A stretch of 64,000 nucleotides of DNA from an uncultured Bacteroidia bacterium (GTDB lineage Bacteria; Bacteroidota; Bacteroidia; Bacteroidales; UBA932): positions 1 through 64,000 of the forward strand of contig CACWOH010000014.1 in assembly GCA_902762435.1 (NCBI GenBank). The letters are read 5' to 3'. The notes beneath the pieces are model-generated. The model made no database searches. It was given only the letters and a program-made list of their open reading frames with translations, and was not told the origin of the DNA. Both the position numbers and the translations under genes were made by a program. Below, piece by piece: positions 42,232 to 51,437 of this stretch (position 1 is the stretch's first letter; every line of letters starts with the position of its first letter).

Positions 42232-43638
42232 TCAGGCTTTGTTGGGCGCATCGAGCGCCAGTTCGGGGTGCTTCCGGGAGGCGCGGGCGAACAGCAGGGC
42301 GATGCCGACGGCCGCCACGCACAGGGCGATGAACATCAGTTCCACGCGCACCGCTCCGCCCAGGGCCGCCTGCCCGTCGGCGGTGGCGCCGCCCAGGATC
42401 ATCCCGGCCAGCATCTTGAAGGCGAGCAGCCCCAGGTTCTGCACCCAGTACACGAGGGCGAAAGTGGTCCCGAGGACCTTGTCAGGCACGATCTTCGGCA
42501 CGGAAGGCCACAGGGCGGCGGGCACCAGCGAATAGCCGAAGCCCAGCAGCACCATCGCCAGGTAACCGAAGAAGGGCACGCCCTGCGGGGCAAACGCGAG
42601 CAGCAGGTGCGCGGCAAGCGCGAGCAGCGACCCCAGCACCATCCAGCGCGTCCCCCGGCCGCGGCGGTCCACCAGCAGGCCGAACAGGGGCGCGAACACG
42701 ACGGTCGCGAAAGGAAGCATCGACACCATCCAGCCGGCCGTCTCCGCCGGAATGGCGAAGCGCGGGATGAGGATGGCGCCGGCGAATTTCTTGAAGGCGA
42801 TGATGCTGCTGTAGAACAGCACGCACAGCAGGCTGACCAGCCAGAAGTTGCCGTTTTTCAGGATGCCGAGCACGTCGGCCATCCGGAACGCGTCCTTGTC
42901 GTCCTGCGCCTGCCCCCTGTCATCCTGCGCCCTGTCATCCTGCGCCCTGTCATCCTGCCCCGTGTCATCCTGAGCCTGTCGAAGGATCTCCTTGTCGAAC
43001 CGGGCGTCCATCGCCACGAATATGGCCCAGAGGATGAGTCCGGCGGCCATCAGGCCCAGGCCGAACACGGCCGGCCGGGCCGTCTCGGCGAGGGAATAGA
43101 CGTGTCCGGCGTTCTCGACCACCAGCCGCGGGGAAAGCACGAGGGCGAGGGCGGTGCCGAGCCGCGCGACGGCGAGCTGCAGGCCCATCGCCAGGGCCAT
43201 CGGCCCGTGGCGGAACCATTTCGCGATGGAGCGCGTGACCGCGGTGCCCGCGATCTCGCTGCCCAGTCCGAAGAACATGCAGCCGGCGTAGGCGATGCGC
43301 AGCGAGCGCTCGGGCGGGAGCCCTGCGGTGATGGCGTACAGGACCGCCGCCGCGCCTGCGGCCATCATGCCCACGAAAATGGAGCCGGTGACCCGCACGC
43401 CCCACTTGTCCAGCAGGATGCCGCAGACCACCAGGCCGCCGAAGACACACAGCACGGAATAGCCGCTTGTATAGAGGCCGTAGCCTACTGCGTCCCAGCC
43501 CAGCTGCGTGCGTGCGGGATCTTCGAAAAGATAGGAGATCGTCGAGAACATGTCGTCGAAGAAGTACGATGCGAACATCGGTACGACGAGACACGCCAGG
43601 GCGATCCAGCAGGCGTATTTACCGGTCCTGGAAGACAT
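42232..43638 (-). CDS. MFS transporter (paralogue 1), with repeat insertion
   Basis: A 468-residue inner-membrane carrier with about 12 membrane spans in two halves. It is a diverged tandem paralogue of the gene at 43648-45015; matching segments include FWLVSLLCVLFYSSI versus FWIVALLCVLYYSAI, and VPAALWPSVPKI in both. The central cytoplasmic loop (about residues 216-242) holds a foreign pentapeptide repeat (GQDDRA-QDDRA-QDDRG) encoded by repeat E, making the loop about 17 residues longer than in the paralogue. The substrate is unknown. It lies 3 bp upstream of dxs. Confidence 0.88.
   Translation of the reverse strand: MSSRTGKYACWIALACLVVPMFASYFFDDMFSTISYLFEDPARTQLGWDAVGYGLYTSGYSVLCVFGGLVVCGILLDKWGVRVTGSIFVGMMAAGAAAVLYAITAGLPPERSLRIAYAGCMFFGLGSEIAGTAVTRSIAKWFRHGPMALAMGLQLAVARLGTALALVLSPRLVVENAGHVYSLAETARPAVFGLGLMAAGLILWAIFVAMDARFDKEILRQAQDDTGQDDRAQDDRAQDDRGQAQDDKDAFRMADVLGILKNGNFWLVSLLCVLFYSSIIAFKKFAGAILIPRFAIPAETAGWMVSMLPFATVVFAPLFGLLVDRRGRGTRWMVLGSLLALAAHLLLAFAPQGVPFFGYLAMVLLGFGYSLVPAALWPSVPKIVPDKVLGTTFALVYWVQNLGLLAFKMLAGMILGGATADGQAALGGAVRVELMFIALCVAAVGIALLFARASRKHPELALDAPNKA
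42916..42985 (-). repeat. Repeat E expanded as a 15-bp tandem array inside the MFS gene
   Basis: Four 15-bp units (CCTGTCATCCTGCGC and variants) end in the full motif TGTCATCCTGAGCCTGTCGAAGG, given here only by its 5' part TGTCATCCTGAGCCTG. All are in frame and read through as Gln-Asp-Asp-rich pentapeptides in the central loop. The same motif, in the other coding orientation, occurs in metH at 19711-19752. Confidence 0.85.
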
Positions 43639-43647
43639 CGGCGCCCG

Positions 43648-45015
43648 TTATTTCCGGATATTGGGGAGTTCCAGCCCGTATCCTTTCCGGCGGTCTTCCT
43701 TCTTGAGCAGGAAACTGAAGATGAAGGCGAGCACGCCGAAGCTGGAGAACACGAGCATCGGGACGAAGTAGCCGCCGGTGGAGCCGCGCAGCGAGCCGAT
43801 CAGCATCGGCACCAGGCAAAGGCCGATGTTCTGCACCCAGAAGATGAGGCAGTAGGCGGAGCCCAGGATCTTCTCGTCGATGATCTTCGGCACGGAGGGC
43901 CACAGGGCCGCGGGCACGAGCGAGAAGCTCACGCCGAGCACCACGATCAGCAGCACCGCCAGCCATTTATACGGGGCGAGCGGCAGCAGGAACGCGAAGC
44001 TCAGGTGGCAGACGATCATGATGACCGAACCGGCCATCAGCATCGTGGCGCCCTTGCCCTTGTGGTCCAGGAAGATGCCCAGCACCGGCGTCAGGACCAT
44101 CGCCAGGATGGGGAAGACGCTGAACAGGCGGGACGCCGTGGAGGCGTCGATCTGCAGGGTTTCCTCCAGGAAGTTCGGCGCGTAACGCTGGAACGGGAAG
44201 ATGGCGCTGTAGTACAGCACGCACAGCAGGGCCACGATCCAGAACATCTTGCTCTTGAAGATGGCGCCCAGGTCGCTCACGTGGAATTCGTCCTCCGGCG
44301 ACTTCTCGTCCGTAGCGAGTCCGGCGGCCACCAGCTGCCGGTCGAACTTGGAGTCCATCACCGCGAAGATGATGAAGTTGATCAGGCCGATGCACAGCAG
44401 CGCGCCGCAGAAGCCCATCGGGGCCACGACCGAACCGCCGAACTTTTCGGAGATGAGCGGGGAGATCCACATCACCCCGAACACGCCGAGGCGGGCGATG
44501 GCCATCTCAAGGCCCATCGCGAGGGCCATTTCCTTGCCCTTGAACCACTTGGCGAGGATCTTGGAGACGTTGGTGCCTTCCATCTCGCAGCCGCAGCCGA
44601 AAATCATGAAGCCCAGCGAGGCCATCTTGGCGCTGGCGGGCATCTCGACCCACCAGGAGCCGAGCCACTGGGCGAAGCCCGTGGTCTGGAACCAGTCGCT
44701 CACGCCCACGAACTTGATCGCGGCGCCGAGCACCATCAGGCCGGCGGACAGGATGCCGGAGAAGCGCACCCCGAGCTTGTCGAGGATGATGCCGGCGAGG
44801 ATCAGGAAGCCGCAGACGTTGAGGATGTACTCGGAGGCCGCATACTTGCCGAACACGGCGCTGCTCCAGCCGAGGTTGGTCTCCACGAGGCTCTTGAGCG
44901 GGGACATCACGTCCACGAACATATAGGCGAAGAACATCATCAGGGCGACGAGGGCCAGCACGGCCCACCTCGCCACCGGATTGTCGTTCATCAGTTTCTG
45001 AATCTTTTCAGCCAT
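43648..45015 (-). CDS. MFS transporter (paralogue 2)
   Basis: A 455-residue inner-membrane carrier with about 12 membrane spans. Its N-terminus (VARWAVLALVALMMFFAYMFVDVMSPLKSLVE) and the CGCEMEGTNVSKILAKWFKGKEMALAMGLEMAIARLG segment correspond to the paralogue 9 bp downstream. The short central loop (RQLVAAGLATDEKSPEDEF) shows the likely ancestral loop length. No substrate-specific motif is recognised. The pair may form a two-gene operon leading into dxs. Confidence 0.9.
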   Translation of the reverse strand: MAEKIQKLMNDNPVARWAVLALVALMMFFAYMFVDVMSPLKSLVETNLGWSSAVFGKYAASEYILNVCGFLILAGIILDKLGVRFSGILSAGLMVLGAAIKFVGVSDWFQTTGFAQWLGSWWVEMPASAKMASLGFMIFGCGCEMEGTNVSKILAKWFKGKEMALAMGLEMAIARLGVFGVMWISPLISEKFGGSVVAPMGFCGALLCIGLINFIIFAVMDSKFDRQLVAAGLATDEKSPEDEFHVSDLGAIFKSKMFWIVALLCVLYYSAIFPFQRYAPNFLEETLQIDASTASRLFSVFPILAMVLTPVLGIFLDHKGKGATMLMAGSVIMIVCHLSFAFLLPLAPYKWLAVLLIVVLGVSFSLVPAALWPSVPKIIDEKILGSAYCLIFWVQNIGLCLVPMLIGSLRGSTGGYFVPMLVFSSFGVLAFIFSFLLKKEDRRKGYGLELPNIRK

Positions 45016-45036
45016 AATCTTTCAGTTTCTGTTTCC

Positions 45037-45163
45037 GAACTGCCCGGAGGCGCACTCCGGCCGCCGTCGCTTCGCGACCCCTCCCATTGCCTCCGGCAAC
45101 GGGCCCCTCCCTCTTACGGAGCCGAGGGTGGCTACGGGCGCCGGCGCGCGCTCCGGGCAGTTC
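45037..45163 (-). repeat. Palindromic repeat family D, intergenic copy
   Basis: A 127-bp element with perfect 13-bp ends GAACTGCCCGGAG/CTCCGGGCAGTTC. Its core at 45100-45136 is identical over 37 bp to 53210-53246 (opposite strand) inside the SpoU methyltransferase gene. It contains smaller hairpins (TCGCTTCGCGA, TTGCCTCCGGCAA). It fills most of the gap between an MFS gene and ssb, both on the minus strand. Confidence 0.85.
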
Positions 45164-45183
45164 AAAGAGGATTCAAAAAAGAA

Positions 45184-45783
45184 CTAGAACGGGAGGTCGT
45201 CGGCGGGGACTTCGGGGAGGTCGGGCTCGGTGGCCTGCGGCGCGGCGGGAGCGGGCTGCTGGGCCTGGCGGAAAGCCTGATAGCCCTGCGGCTGCGCGCT
45301 CTGCTGCTGGGGGGCCTGGTAGCCGCCCTGGCGCTGGTAGCCGCCGCCCTGCTGGCTGTATCCACCCTGCTGGCGGGGCTGCTGCCAGCCGCCCTGCGGC
45401 TGCTCGCCGTCGGCGGGATAGCCGCTGCCGTCGCCGTCGCGGCGGCCGAGGAGCTGCAGCGTGTCGACGTTGATTTCGGTGGTGTATTTCTCCATGCCCT
45501 GGCTGTCGGTGTACTTGCGCGTACGCAGGCGGCCTTCGATATAGAGCTGGGTGCCCTTGTGGACAAAACGTTCGCAGACGTCGGCGGGCTGGCCCCAGGC
45601 GACGATGTTGTGCCATTCCGTGTTTTCGCGGGTTTCGCCGTTGCGGTCACGGAAACGTTCCGTTGTGGCGAGGGTGAACGTGGCGACCTTGCGGCCCTGT
45701 GCATTGGGGTTGTTTCCTTCGAGGTAACGTACATTGGGGTCTCTTCCAACGTTACCGATCAGCATGACTTTATTCAGTGACAT
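45184..45783 (-). CDS. ssb: Single-stranded DNA-binding protein
   Basis: A 199-residue SSB with an N-terminal OB fold (LNKVMLIGNVGRDPNVRYLEG ... NTEWHNIVAWGQPADVCERFVHKGTQLYIEGRL), a long Gln/Gly-rich flexible linker, and the acidic tip ending DDLPF, the protein-docking motif shared by bacterial SSBs. It protects ssDNA and recruits repair factors such as RecJ. A weak TATCTTGT box (45804-45811) precedes it; it is divergent from aroK. Confidence 0.98.
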   Translation of the reverse strand: MSLNKVMLIGNVGRDPNVRYLEGNNPNAQGRKVATFTLATTERFRDRNGETRENTEWHNIVAWGQPADVCERFVHKGTQLYIEGRLRTRKYTDSQGMEKYTTEINVDTLQLLGRRDGDGSGYPADGEQPQGGWQQPRQQGGYSQQGGGYQRQGGYQAPQQQSAQPQGYQAFRQAQQPAPAAPQATEPDLPEVPADDLPF

Positions 45784-45834
45784 AACGCTAAAATTTTAGT
45801 TTGACAAGATAGGGATTTTTTGCCGAAATGCGTG

Positions 45835-45842
45835 TATATTTG
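45835..45842 (+). promoter_or_regulatory. -7 box of aroK promoter
   Basis: TATATTTG fits TAnnTTTG and lies 21 bp before the aroK ATG at 45864. It overlaps the beginning of a longer in-frame reading, which argues for the later start. Confidence 0.6.
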
Positions 45843-45863
45843 CCCGGCAATCTTTCTGAAAAG

Positions 45864-46364
45864 ATGACGATTTCACTCACGGGTTTCATGGGCTGCGGCA
45901 AGAGCAGCACGGGCCGGGCGCTCGCGGAGCGGCTCGGGGCCCGTTTCGTGGACCTGGACGCGGAAATCGTCGCCCGGACCGGCCGGACCATCCCGGAAAT
46001 CTTCCTCGAAGGCGGCGAGGCGGCCTTCCGCGCCGTCGAACTGGAGACGCTGCGTTCCGTGCTGGACGAGGCCTCTGCCGGCGGGACGACCGTGCTCGCC
46101 CTCGGCGGCGGAGCGCTGACGGAACCCGAAGCGCGGGAACTGGTCCTGTCGCAGAGCGAGTGCGTGTGGCTGCGCACCCGCCTGGAGACCATCCGGGAGC
46201 GGCTCGGGGCCTCCGACGCCTCCCGGCCCCTCTTCGCCGATGCCGAAACGCTTTTCGAGCGCCGTGCGCCCATCTACGCGCAGGCGCCCCGCATCGTCGA
46301 CACCGACGGCAAAACCCCGGAGGAAGTCGCCGACGCGATCCTCGATGTATTGGGGTGCAGATAG
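45864..46364 (+). CDS. aroK: Shikimate kinase
   Basis: Phosphorylates shikimate at the 3-position with ATP (aromatic amino acid pathway). It has 166 residues. Walker A GFMGCGKSSTG, the shikimate-binding DLDAEI and ALGGGAL stretches, and the lid region WLRTRLETIRERL are in order. The ATG at 45864 is preferred over an upstream in-frame ATG at 45828 because the promoter box overlaps the latter. aroE (next pathway neighbour) is 7.5 kb away. Confidence 0.96.
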   Translation: MTISLTGFMGCGKSSTGRALAERLGARFVDLDAEIVARTGRTIPEIFLEGGEAAFRAVELETLRSVLDEASAGGTTVLALGGGALTEPEARELVLSQSECVWLRTRLETIRERLGASDASRPLFADAETLFERRAPIYAQAPRIVDTDGKTPEEVADAILDVLGCR

Positions 46365-46380
46365 CTAATGTTGCGGGGGG

Positions 46381-48387
46381 CTAGAATTCTATTCTCCAGC
46401 TGAAGTTCGGCAGGATCGGCAGCAGAGCGATTTGCCTCCAGGATTCCGTCCTGGTGTCGAAGTACAGCATGAAGGGGTTGAAGTGGTTCGTGACGTTGCA
46501 GATTCCGATATTGACGGTATGGCTGGCCATTCCCGTCGTGAACGATTGTTGCCACCCCAGGTCCAGCCGGAACACGGTCGGCATCTGATAGTTGTTTACA
46601 CCGGAATAGTATTTCGCCGTCCACTCCGCACCGGGGACGTGCATCGGGTAGGTTTGGGGCGCTCCGTTCTCCCAGTGCCCGCTCTGCATGGTCACGGTTG
46701 CGCTGAAACCCCTCCACTGCGCCGTGGCATTCAGCACGTGCGTCCGGTCGAAGCGGGCGTGGAACGGCTCCCCGTCGTTGATCTCTGCAAAGCCATGCCG
46801 CATTGTCTTCGAGAGGGTGTAGGCGATGCGTGTGTACCATCCCCGGCCCTGGTATTCGTAGAGGAATTCCGTCCCGTAGGCGGTGCCCTGGCCGATATCT
46901 ACGTGATCTTCCCACGCCGCGAGGGCGCCGGTAAACAGGCTCTGCGCGTATTTGTAATAGACCAGATTGTCCATCGCCCTGTAGAAGCCGCCCAGCGATA
47001 CCGAATGCCCGCCGGCTTGTACCGTCAGGCCGGCATTGCCCTGCAGGGCCGTCTCGGGCCGTACCCGGGTCCCGGAGGGGACGACCATGTCTAGCGACCA
47101 GCCTACCGGCAGACCCTCTAGCGTGTGGTAGTACTGGACCATCCGGTCGCCGGTGAGATCGAGCGAGAGCCACCTGGTCAAGTTGATTCGGGCCGACAAG
47201 CTCGCTTCCGGGTCGAAACGGCCGCTCGCTTCGGCGGTAAGATTCCGGTAGTAATGTCCCCGGACCGCCGCTTTCAGCGCAAGCCGGTCAGGAATGGCGA
47301 AGTCCGCCTGGCCCCAGACCGTGGCCAGCAACGTGTTCGAACGGTTCGTCACCGAAGCTACCTGCCCGGGAGCAAAGATGGCATAGCGGGCGTCGAGGCC
47401 CTCGCTCAACGTCAGCCCCCCTTTCCGTCCAATCCTGTGTTTAAGGTTTCCGGACAGGGAGTACTCCGTCAGGGTCGATAGCAGCGACAGGTGGTTCTGC
47501 GTTTCACGGTAGACCTTGTCCTGCTCCTGTCTGCTGCCGTAGCGGTTGGCTGAGACCGTTACTTCCAGGCTGGTCCCGTTTTTGGCGCGGGTGTACTTCA
47601 GCATCCCCACCAGGTTGTGCCATCCCATCAGCTCATGCGAGGCGTCCGGCGTGTCGAAGCCGTAGTGGTCCCGGCTCCCCAGGAACGACGCTGTCAGGGT
47701 GTTCCAGGAGTCGATTACGTACTGCAGTTTGGCGTATGCGTCACCCACCGAGGCGCTGAAGTTGTCCAGACCGCCCAGCGTGCCGGGAAGCATCTTCCTG
47801 ACGGCCCGGTATTCCCAGGTCAAGGGCGAGATTCGGAATGAGGCCAAATAGGAGAGTTTCTTCCCGATGGGACCTTCCGCACCCACGCTCGCAAGGAAGT
47901 TGTTCAGCGACACGCTGAACTTCTGCGTCTCTGCAGGGCCCTTCGTTACGATCCGCAAGTGAGCCGCCGTGAAGTTTTGCTCTGCGCCCTCAAAGCCGCC
48001 CTTTCCGAGTTCGGCGCTCTCGATGATACTCGTGGGAACGATGGTCGTCAGGCCGAGGATATGCGAATAACCATAGACGGGGACGCCGTCGAGCGAGAAC
48101 AGGTTGTTCCCGGAATTGCCGCCGCGCACGTACATCGCCGTAGTTCCGTCGGCGCCGGTGGTTACCCCCGGCAGGCCCTGCGCCCAGCGGATTGGATCGC
48201 CCTCACCCATGGGGGAGACTATGCTCCGCATGCCTTCCATGCCCGTCTGCAGCCGCCCCAAACTTAACTCCACCCGGCGCATGTCCGTCTTCACGGCCGC
48301 CTGCAGCGTGTCCCGCCAGGCGCTCTCCTGCGCGTGGGCGGCAAGCGTCAGCAGTAAAACGACGATCGTGGTAGTTGCTTTTCTCAT
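46381..48387 (-). CDS. TonB-dependent outer-membrane receptor
   Basis: A 668-residue outer-membrane receptor with a signal peptide (MRKATTTIVVLLLTLAAHA). It begins with a plug domain at about residues 50-160 (MYVRGGNSGNNLFSLDGVPVYGYSH) and lacks the usual Bacteroidota carboxypeptidase-like N-terminal domain. The rest is a beta barrel ending in an aromatic-type C-terminus (FSWRIEF). It starts 11 bp after the DUF4249 lipoprotein gene, a common pairing. The ligand is unknown. The conserved VTTGADGTTAMYVRGG region resembles receptors associated with DUF4249. Confidence 0.88.
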   Translation of the reverse strand: MRKATTTIVVLLLTLAAHAQESAWRDTLQAAVKTDMRRVELSLGRLQTGMEGMRSIVSPMGEGDPIRWAQGLPGVTTGADGTTAMYVRGGNSGNNLFSLDGVPVYGYSHILGLTTIVPTSIIESAELGKGGFEGAEQNFTAAHLRIVTKGPAETQKFSVSLNNFLASVGAEGPIGKKLSYLASFRISPLTWEYRAVRKMLPGTLGGLDNFSASVGDAYAKLQYVIDSWNTLTASFLGSRDHYGFDTPDASHELMGWHNLVGMLKYTRAKNGTSLEVTVSANRYGSRQEQDKVYRETQNHLSLLSTLTEYSLSGNLKHRIGRKGGLTLSEGLDARYAIFAPGQVASVTNRSNTLLATVWGQADFAIPDRLALKAAVRGHYYRNLTAEASGRFDPEASLSARINLTRWLSLDLTGDRMVQYYHTLEGLPVGWSLDMVVPSGTRVRPETALQGNAGLTVQAGGHSVSLGGFYRAMDNLVYYKYAQSLFTGALAAWEDHVDIGQGTAYGTEFLYEYQGRGWYTRIAYTLSKTMRHGFAEINDGEPFHARFDRTHVLNATAQWRGFSATVTMQSGHWENGAPQTYPMHVPGAEWTAKYYSGVNNYQMPTVFRLDLGWQQSFTTGMASHTVNIGICNVTNHFNPFMLYFDTRTESWRQIALLPILPNFSWRIEF

Positions 48388-48398
48388 TCGCGGTTCGT

Positions 48399-49556
48399 TC
48401 AATTGGGCTCACTGGGCAATTCGGGCAAATCTACATAAGTGTACTCATTGCTCCACTGGTAGTGCAGTTCGGACTTGGCGCCGAAAATCCCCAGCCCGCC
48501 GGTGATGTTGGAGTACGGCATGTTTTCCCGCAGATAGATGGTGGACAGGTCCGTCGAGGCCTGCATGTCGTGGTAAAGCAGGGCTTCCTGCAGATAGTTG
48601 TCGTATTCCTCGGAGACGGCCATGAAAACCAGATACCCTTCGTCGGGCGCAGGGTGGACGGCGAGACCGCCGTCTTTATAGTAATGGCGGAGTGGTTGTG
48701 CCTCCCGGCAACAGTATTTCCCCGTGAGGCTTCCGGATATCATGAAAGCGATTTCATCCCATCGTGGGTCTTTCGGCAGACGGAGATAATGCCGGTGCAT
48801 GCTCTCACCTTCCAGCTTCGGATACAGCTTGGCGATATGCGAACCGGAGTCGGGAAAATCGGGGTTGGGGACATCATCCCGTACGGGAGGCTCGTACACA
48901 GACCCGGTCAAGTTGAAATTGTCCACCCCGGGGTGGTCCGTGCAGATCTCTTCCGCCAGCTCCAACTGAGCGGTCCGTTCATTGTAATTCAACGCATACA
49001 CCCAAAGGTAGTCAGGCATATATTGAATATAGCCCTGCTGGATATAGAAAAGGGTTTCCCTTCGCGTCCGGGTAGAATCGCTCCAATACGAGTTCTGGAA
49101 CTCCTTGCTGAACGTGCTCCGGACCGACCAGGCTGGAGACAGCTGGATGCTGGTTATGCCATCAGCGTCTGCCCGCCAGACCTTGGGCATCGTCTGCTCC
49201 GCCCGGAGAGGCTCGTGGCCCGGGATGGTGATGTCCAGCCGGTAATGATGGGCCTCGATGGCCGCGTAGGCCAGCTGCCAGGAGCCGTCGGCGACTCGCG
49301 TGAAACGCCCGGCCTCCCGTCCCTCGGTCAGGTCGGTGAGCACGGCCGTCGCTTCCGGCAGGTCCGGGGCCTCGGACTGCGACGCCCCTTTTGTGTAGGT
49401 CAGGTGCAGCGTCTGCACCGCTTCGTCCGTCAGGACGCACTCGACCACGATCAATGGATCCTCCATTGCATCCATGGAGATCTCCTTCACGCAGGACGCC
49501 AACCCTGAGGGAAGCGCAAGGCAAAACAGGAACGATCGCCAAAAAGCTCGTATCAT
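48399..49556 (-). CDS. DUF4249 family lipoprotein
   Basis: A 385-residue lipoprotein (signal MIRAFWRSFLFCLALPSGLASC with the lipobox Cys). It carries the DUF4249 pattern: the early LIVVECVLTDEAVQTLHLTYTK segment, then strand-rich domains and a C-terminal region with VSEEYDNYLQEALLY. It is presumably on the cell surface or in the periplasm with the TonB receptor encoded directly downstream. The ATG at 49554-49556 starts the signal peptide; in-frame upstream sequence is probably untranslated. Confidence 0.82.
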   Translation of the reverse strand: MIRAFWRSFLFCLALPSGLASCVKEISMDAMEDPLIVVECVLTDEAVQTLHLTYTKGASQSEAPDLPEATAVLTDLTEGREAGRFTRVADGSWQLAYAAIEAHHYRLDITIPGHEPLRAEQTMPKVWRADADGITSIQLSPAWSVRSTFSKEFQNSYWSDSTRTRRETLFYIQQGYIQYMPDYLWVYALNYNERTAQLELAEEICTDHPGVDNFNLTGSVYEPPVRDDVPNPDFPDSGSHIAKLYPKLEGESMHRHYLRLPKDPRWDEIAFMISGSLTGKYCCREAQPLRHYYKDGGLAVHPAPDEGYLVFMAVSEEYDNYLQEALLYHDMQASTDLSTIYLRENMPYSNITGGLGIFGAKSELHYQWSNEYTYVDLPELPSEPN

Positions 49557-49661
49557 CGCGCAAGCGTTTTTATATATAACGGAAAAAAGCCAAAACACTG
49601 CTTCTGGAACGCGCAGGGTCCGCAGGCACAGGTAGCCCAGGCGCACGCCGGTCTTCAAGGG

Positions 49662-51395
49662 CTAAAGGATGTCTTCGCGCTCGCGCATGTCGCGGATGCG
49701 GAGCTGGATGGACGAGTTGCCCCGGTAGTAATTCTCCACGATGGCGTAGCAGACGTCGATCGGATTCCCCTCGCGGATATAGTCGTAGTAGTCCGCCATG
49801 TTGAAGGCGATCGAGGGGATCTGGTGATAGGGCTGCGACTCCTGGATGAGGTCGAGCTTGAGGTGTGCCCCGCCCGCGCCCACCTTGCGGCCGGAACCCG
49901 CGTCATAGACGTTCTCCGTCATGAAGATGGGGTTGTTGTTGCCGGGACCGAAGGGCTGGAACTGCTTGAGGATGCGGGAGAACTTGGGGGTGATCTGCGC
50001 GAAGTCCAGCTTGGCGTCCACCTCCACGATCGGGATCAGCATCTCGGCGGTGATCTTGCCGGCGATGAATCCGTCCATCCGGCGGGCGAACTCCGGGACG
50101 TTCTCCTCCTTGAGGGTGAGTCCGGCCGCATAGACGTGGCCGCCGAAATTCTCCAGCAGGTCCGCGCAGTTCTCGATGGCCTCGTAGAGGTCGAAACCGG
50201 CGACGCTGCGCGCGGACCCCGTCACGAAGCCGTTGGACTTGGTGAGCACCACGGTGGGCTTGTAGTACGCTTCCACCAGGCGGGAGGCCACGATGCCCAC
50301 GACGCCCTTGCTCCACTTGGGGTTATACACGATCGTGACGTTCTCGTGGGCGAGGCATCTGCCGGACTGGACCATCTCCAGGGCCTCCTGCGTGATCTCC
50401 CGGTCGATGTTCTTGCGGTCGTTGTTGTTCTCGTTGATCTTCGTGCCGATACGCATCGCGGCCTTCTCGTCGGTGGCCTTCAGGAGCTCGACCGCCAGGC
50501 GCCCGGACTCCATCCGCCCCGCCGCGTTGATGCGCGGCCCGATCTTGAAGACGATGTCGTCGATGGAGATGTGCCCCGGCTCCAGGTTGGACAGGTTGAT
50601 CATCGCCGCGAGGCCCTTGCAGGGGTTCTCGTTGAGCTGCTTGAGGCCGAAATGGGCGAGGATGCGGTTCTCCCCGACCATCGTCACGAGGTCGGAGGAG
50701 ATGCTCACCACCAGCAGGTCCAGCAGCGGGATGAGGGTGTCGAAGGAGATGCCGTACTTGATGGAATAGGCGTGCACGAGCTTGAAGCCTACGCCGCAGC
50801 CCGACAGGTCGTCGAAGGGGTAGCTGCAGTCCTCGCGCTTGGGGTCCAGCACCGCGGCGGCCGCCGGGAGGGCCTCGCCGGGCAGGTGATGGTCGCAGAT
50901 GATGACCTCGACCCCCTTGCTGCGGGCGTATTCCACCTTGTCCACGGCCTTGATGCCGCAGTCCAGCGTGATGATCAGGGAGAAACCGCCGTCGGCGGCC
51001 CAGTCGATGCCCTTGTAGGACACGCCGTAGCCTTCGTCATAGCGGTCGGGGATGTAGAAGTCCACCTTGTCGGTGAAGCGCTGGATGAAGGAGTACACCA
51101 GGGCCACGGCGGTGGTCCCGTCCACGTCGTAGTCGCCGTAGACCAGGATTTTCTCGCCGCCGGAGATGGCCTTGTGCAGCCGCTCCACGGCCGCGTCCAT
51201 GTCTTTCATCAGGAAGGGGTCGTGCAGGGCGTCCAGGCTCGGGCGGAAGAAGCGGCGCGCCTCGTCGAAGGTCTCGACGCCGCGCTTGACCAGCAGTTCG
51301 GCCAGCACGCTGTCGATGCCCAGCTCCGTGGCAAGGCGCCCGACCTTCGCGGGGTCGGCCGGTTCCTTGGGGATCCATTTGCATTCTTTCGCCAT
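49662..51395 (-). CDS. recJ: Single-stranded-DNA-specific exonuclease RecJ
   Basis: A 5'-3' ssDNA exonuclease used in recombination, mismatch and base-excision repair, 577 residues. The DHH domain holds YGDYDVDGTTAVAL (about residues 86-99), LDCGIKAVDKVEYA and the ICDHHLPGE metal site. The DHHA1 domain has GVVGIVASRLVE and FGGHVYAAGLTL, followed by the OB fold. The ATG at 51393-51395 follows a TATCTTTG box by 6 bp; the open frame continues upstream only as antisense to lysS. Confidence 0.97.
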   Translation of the reverse strand: MAKECKWIPKEPADPAKVGRLATELGIDSVLAELLVKRGVETFDEARRFFRPSLDALHDPFLMKDMDAAVERLHKAISGGEKILVYGDYDVDGTTAVALVYSFIQRFTDKVDFYIPDRYDEGYGVSYKGIDWAADGGFSLIITLDCGIKAVDKVEYARSKGVEVIICDHHLPGEALPAAAAVLDPKREDCSYPFDDLSGCGVGFKLVHAYSIKYGISFDTLIPLLDLLVVSISSDLVTMVGENRILAHFGLKQLNENPCKGLAAMINLSNLEPGHISIDDIVFKIGPRINAAGRMESGRLAVELLKATDEKAAMRIGTKINENNNDRKNIDREITQEALEMVQSGRCLAHENVTIVYNPKWSKGVVGIVASRLVEAYYKPTVVLTKSNGFVTGSARSVAGFDLYEAIENCADLLENFGGHVYAAGLTLKEENVPEFARRMDGFIAGKITAEMLIPIVEVDAKLDFAQITPKFSRILKQFQPFGPGNNNPIFMTENVYDAGSGRKVGAGGAHLKLDLIQESQPYHQIPSIAFNMADYYDYIREGNPIDVCYAIVENYYRGNSSIQLRIRDMREREDIL

Positions 51396-51401
51396 ATCAT
51401 A

Positions 51402-51409
51402 CAAAGATA
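51402..51409 (-). promoter_or_regulatory. -7 box of recJ promoter
   Basis: TATCTTTG on the minus strand, 6 bp before the recJ ATG, in a 42-bp divergent region shared with lysS. Confidence 0.65.
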
Positions 51410-51422
51410 ACAAATAATTTCG

Positions 51423-51430
51423 TATTTTTG
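51423..51430 (+). promoter_or_regulatory. -7 box of lysS promoter
   Basis: TATTTTTG on the plus strand, 7 bp before the lysS ATG at 51438. Confidence 0.6.
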
Positions 51431-51437
51431 CAGCATT

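Noticed and set aside
42916..42985. Short regular repeats that could suggest a CRISPR array
   Set aside because: The units are 15 bp, contiguous and without spacers, and lie inside a coding frame; no cas genes are present.
40573..45780. A 1735-codon open frame on the plus strand spanning dxs, two MFS genes and ssb in antisense
   Set aside because: It crosses four well-supported genes and an intergenic repeat, with His/Glu/Arg-rich content typical of antisense frames.
49557..49661. An N-terminal extension of the DUF4249 protein or a small gene in this gap
   Set aside because: The frame is open but the residues are not family-like, and the lipoprotein signal begins cleanly at 49556.
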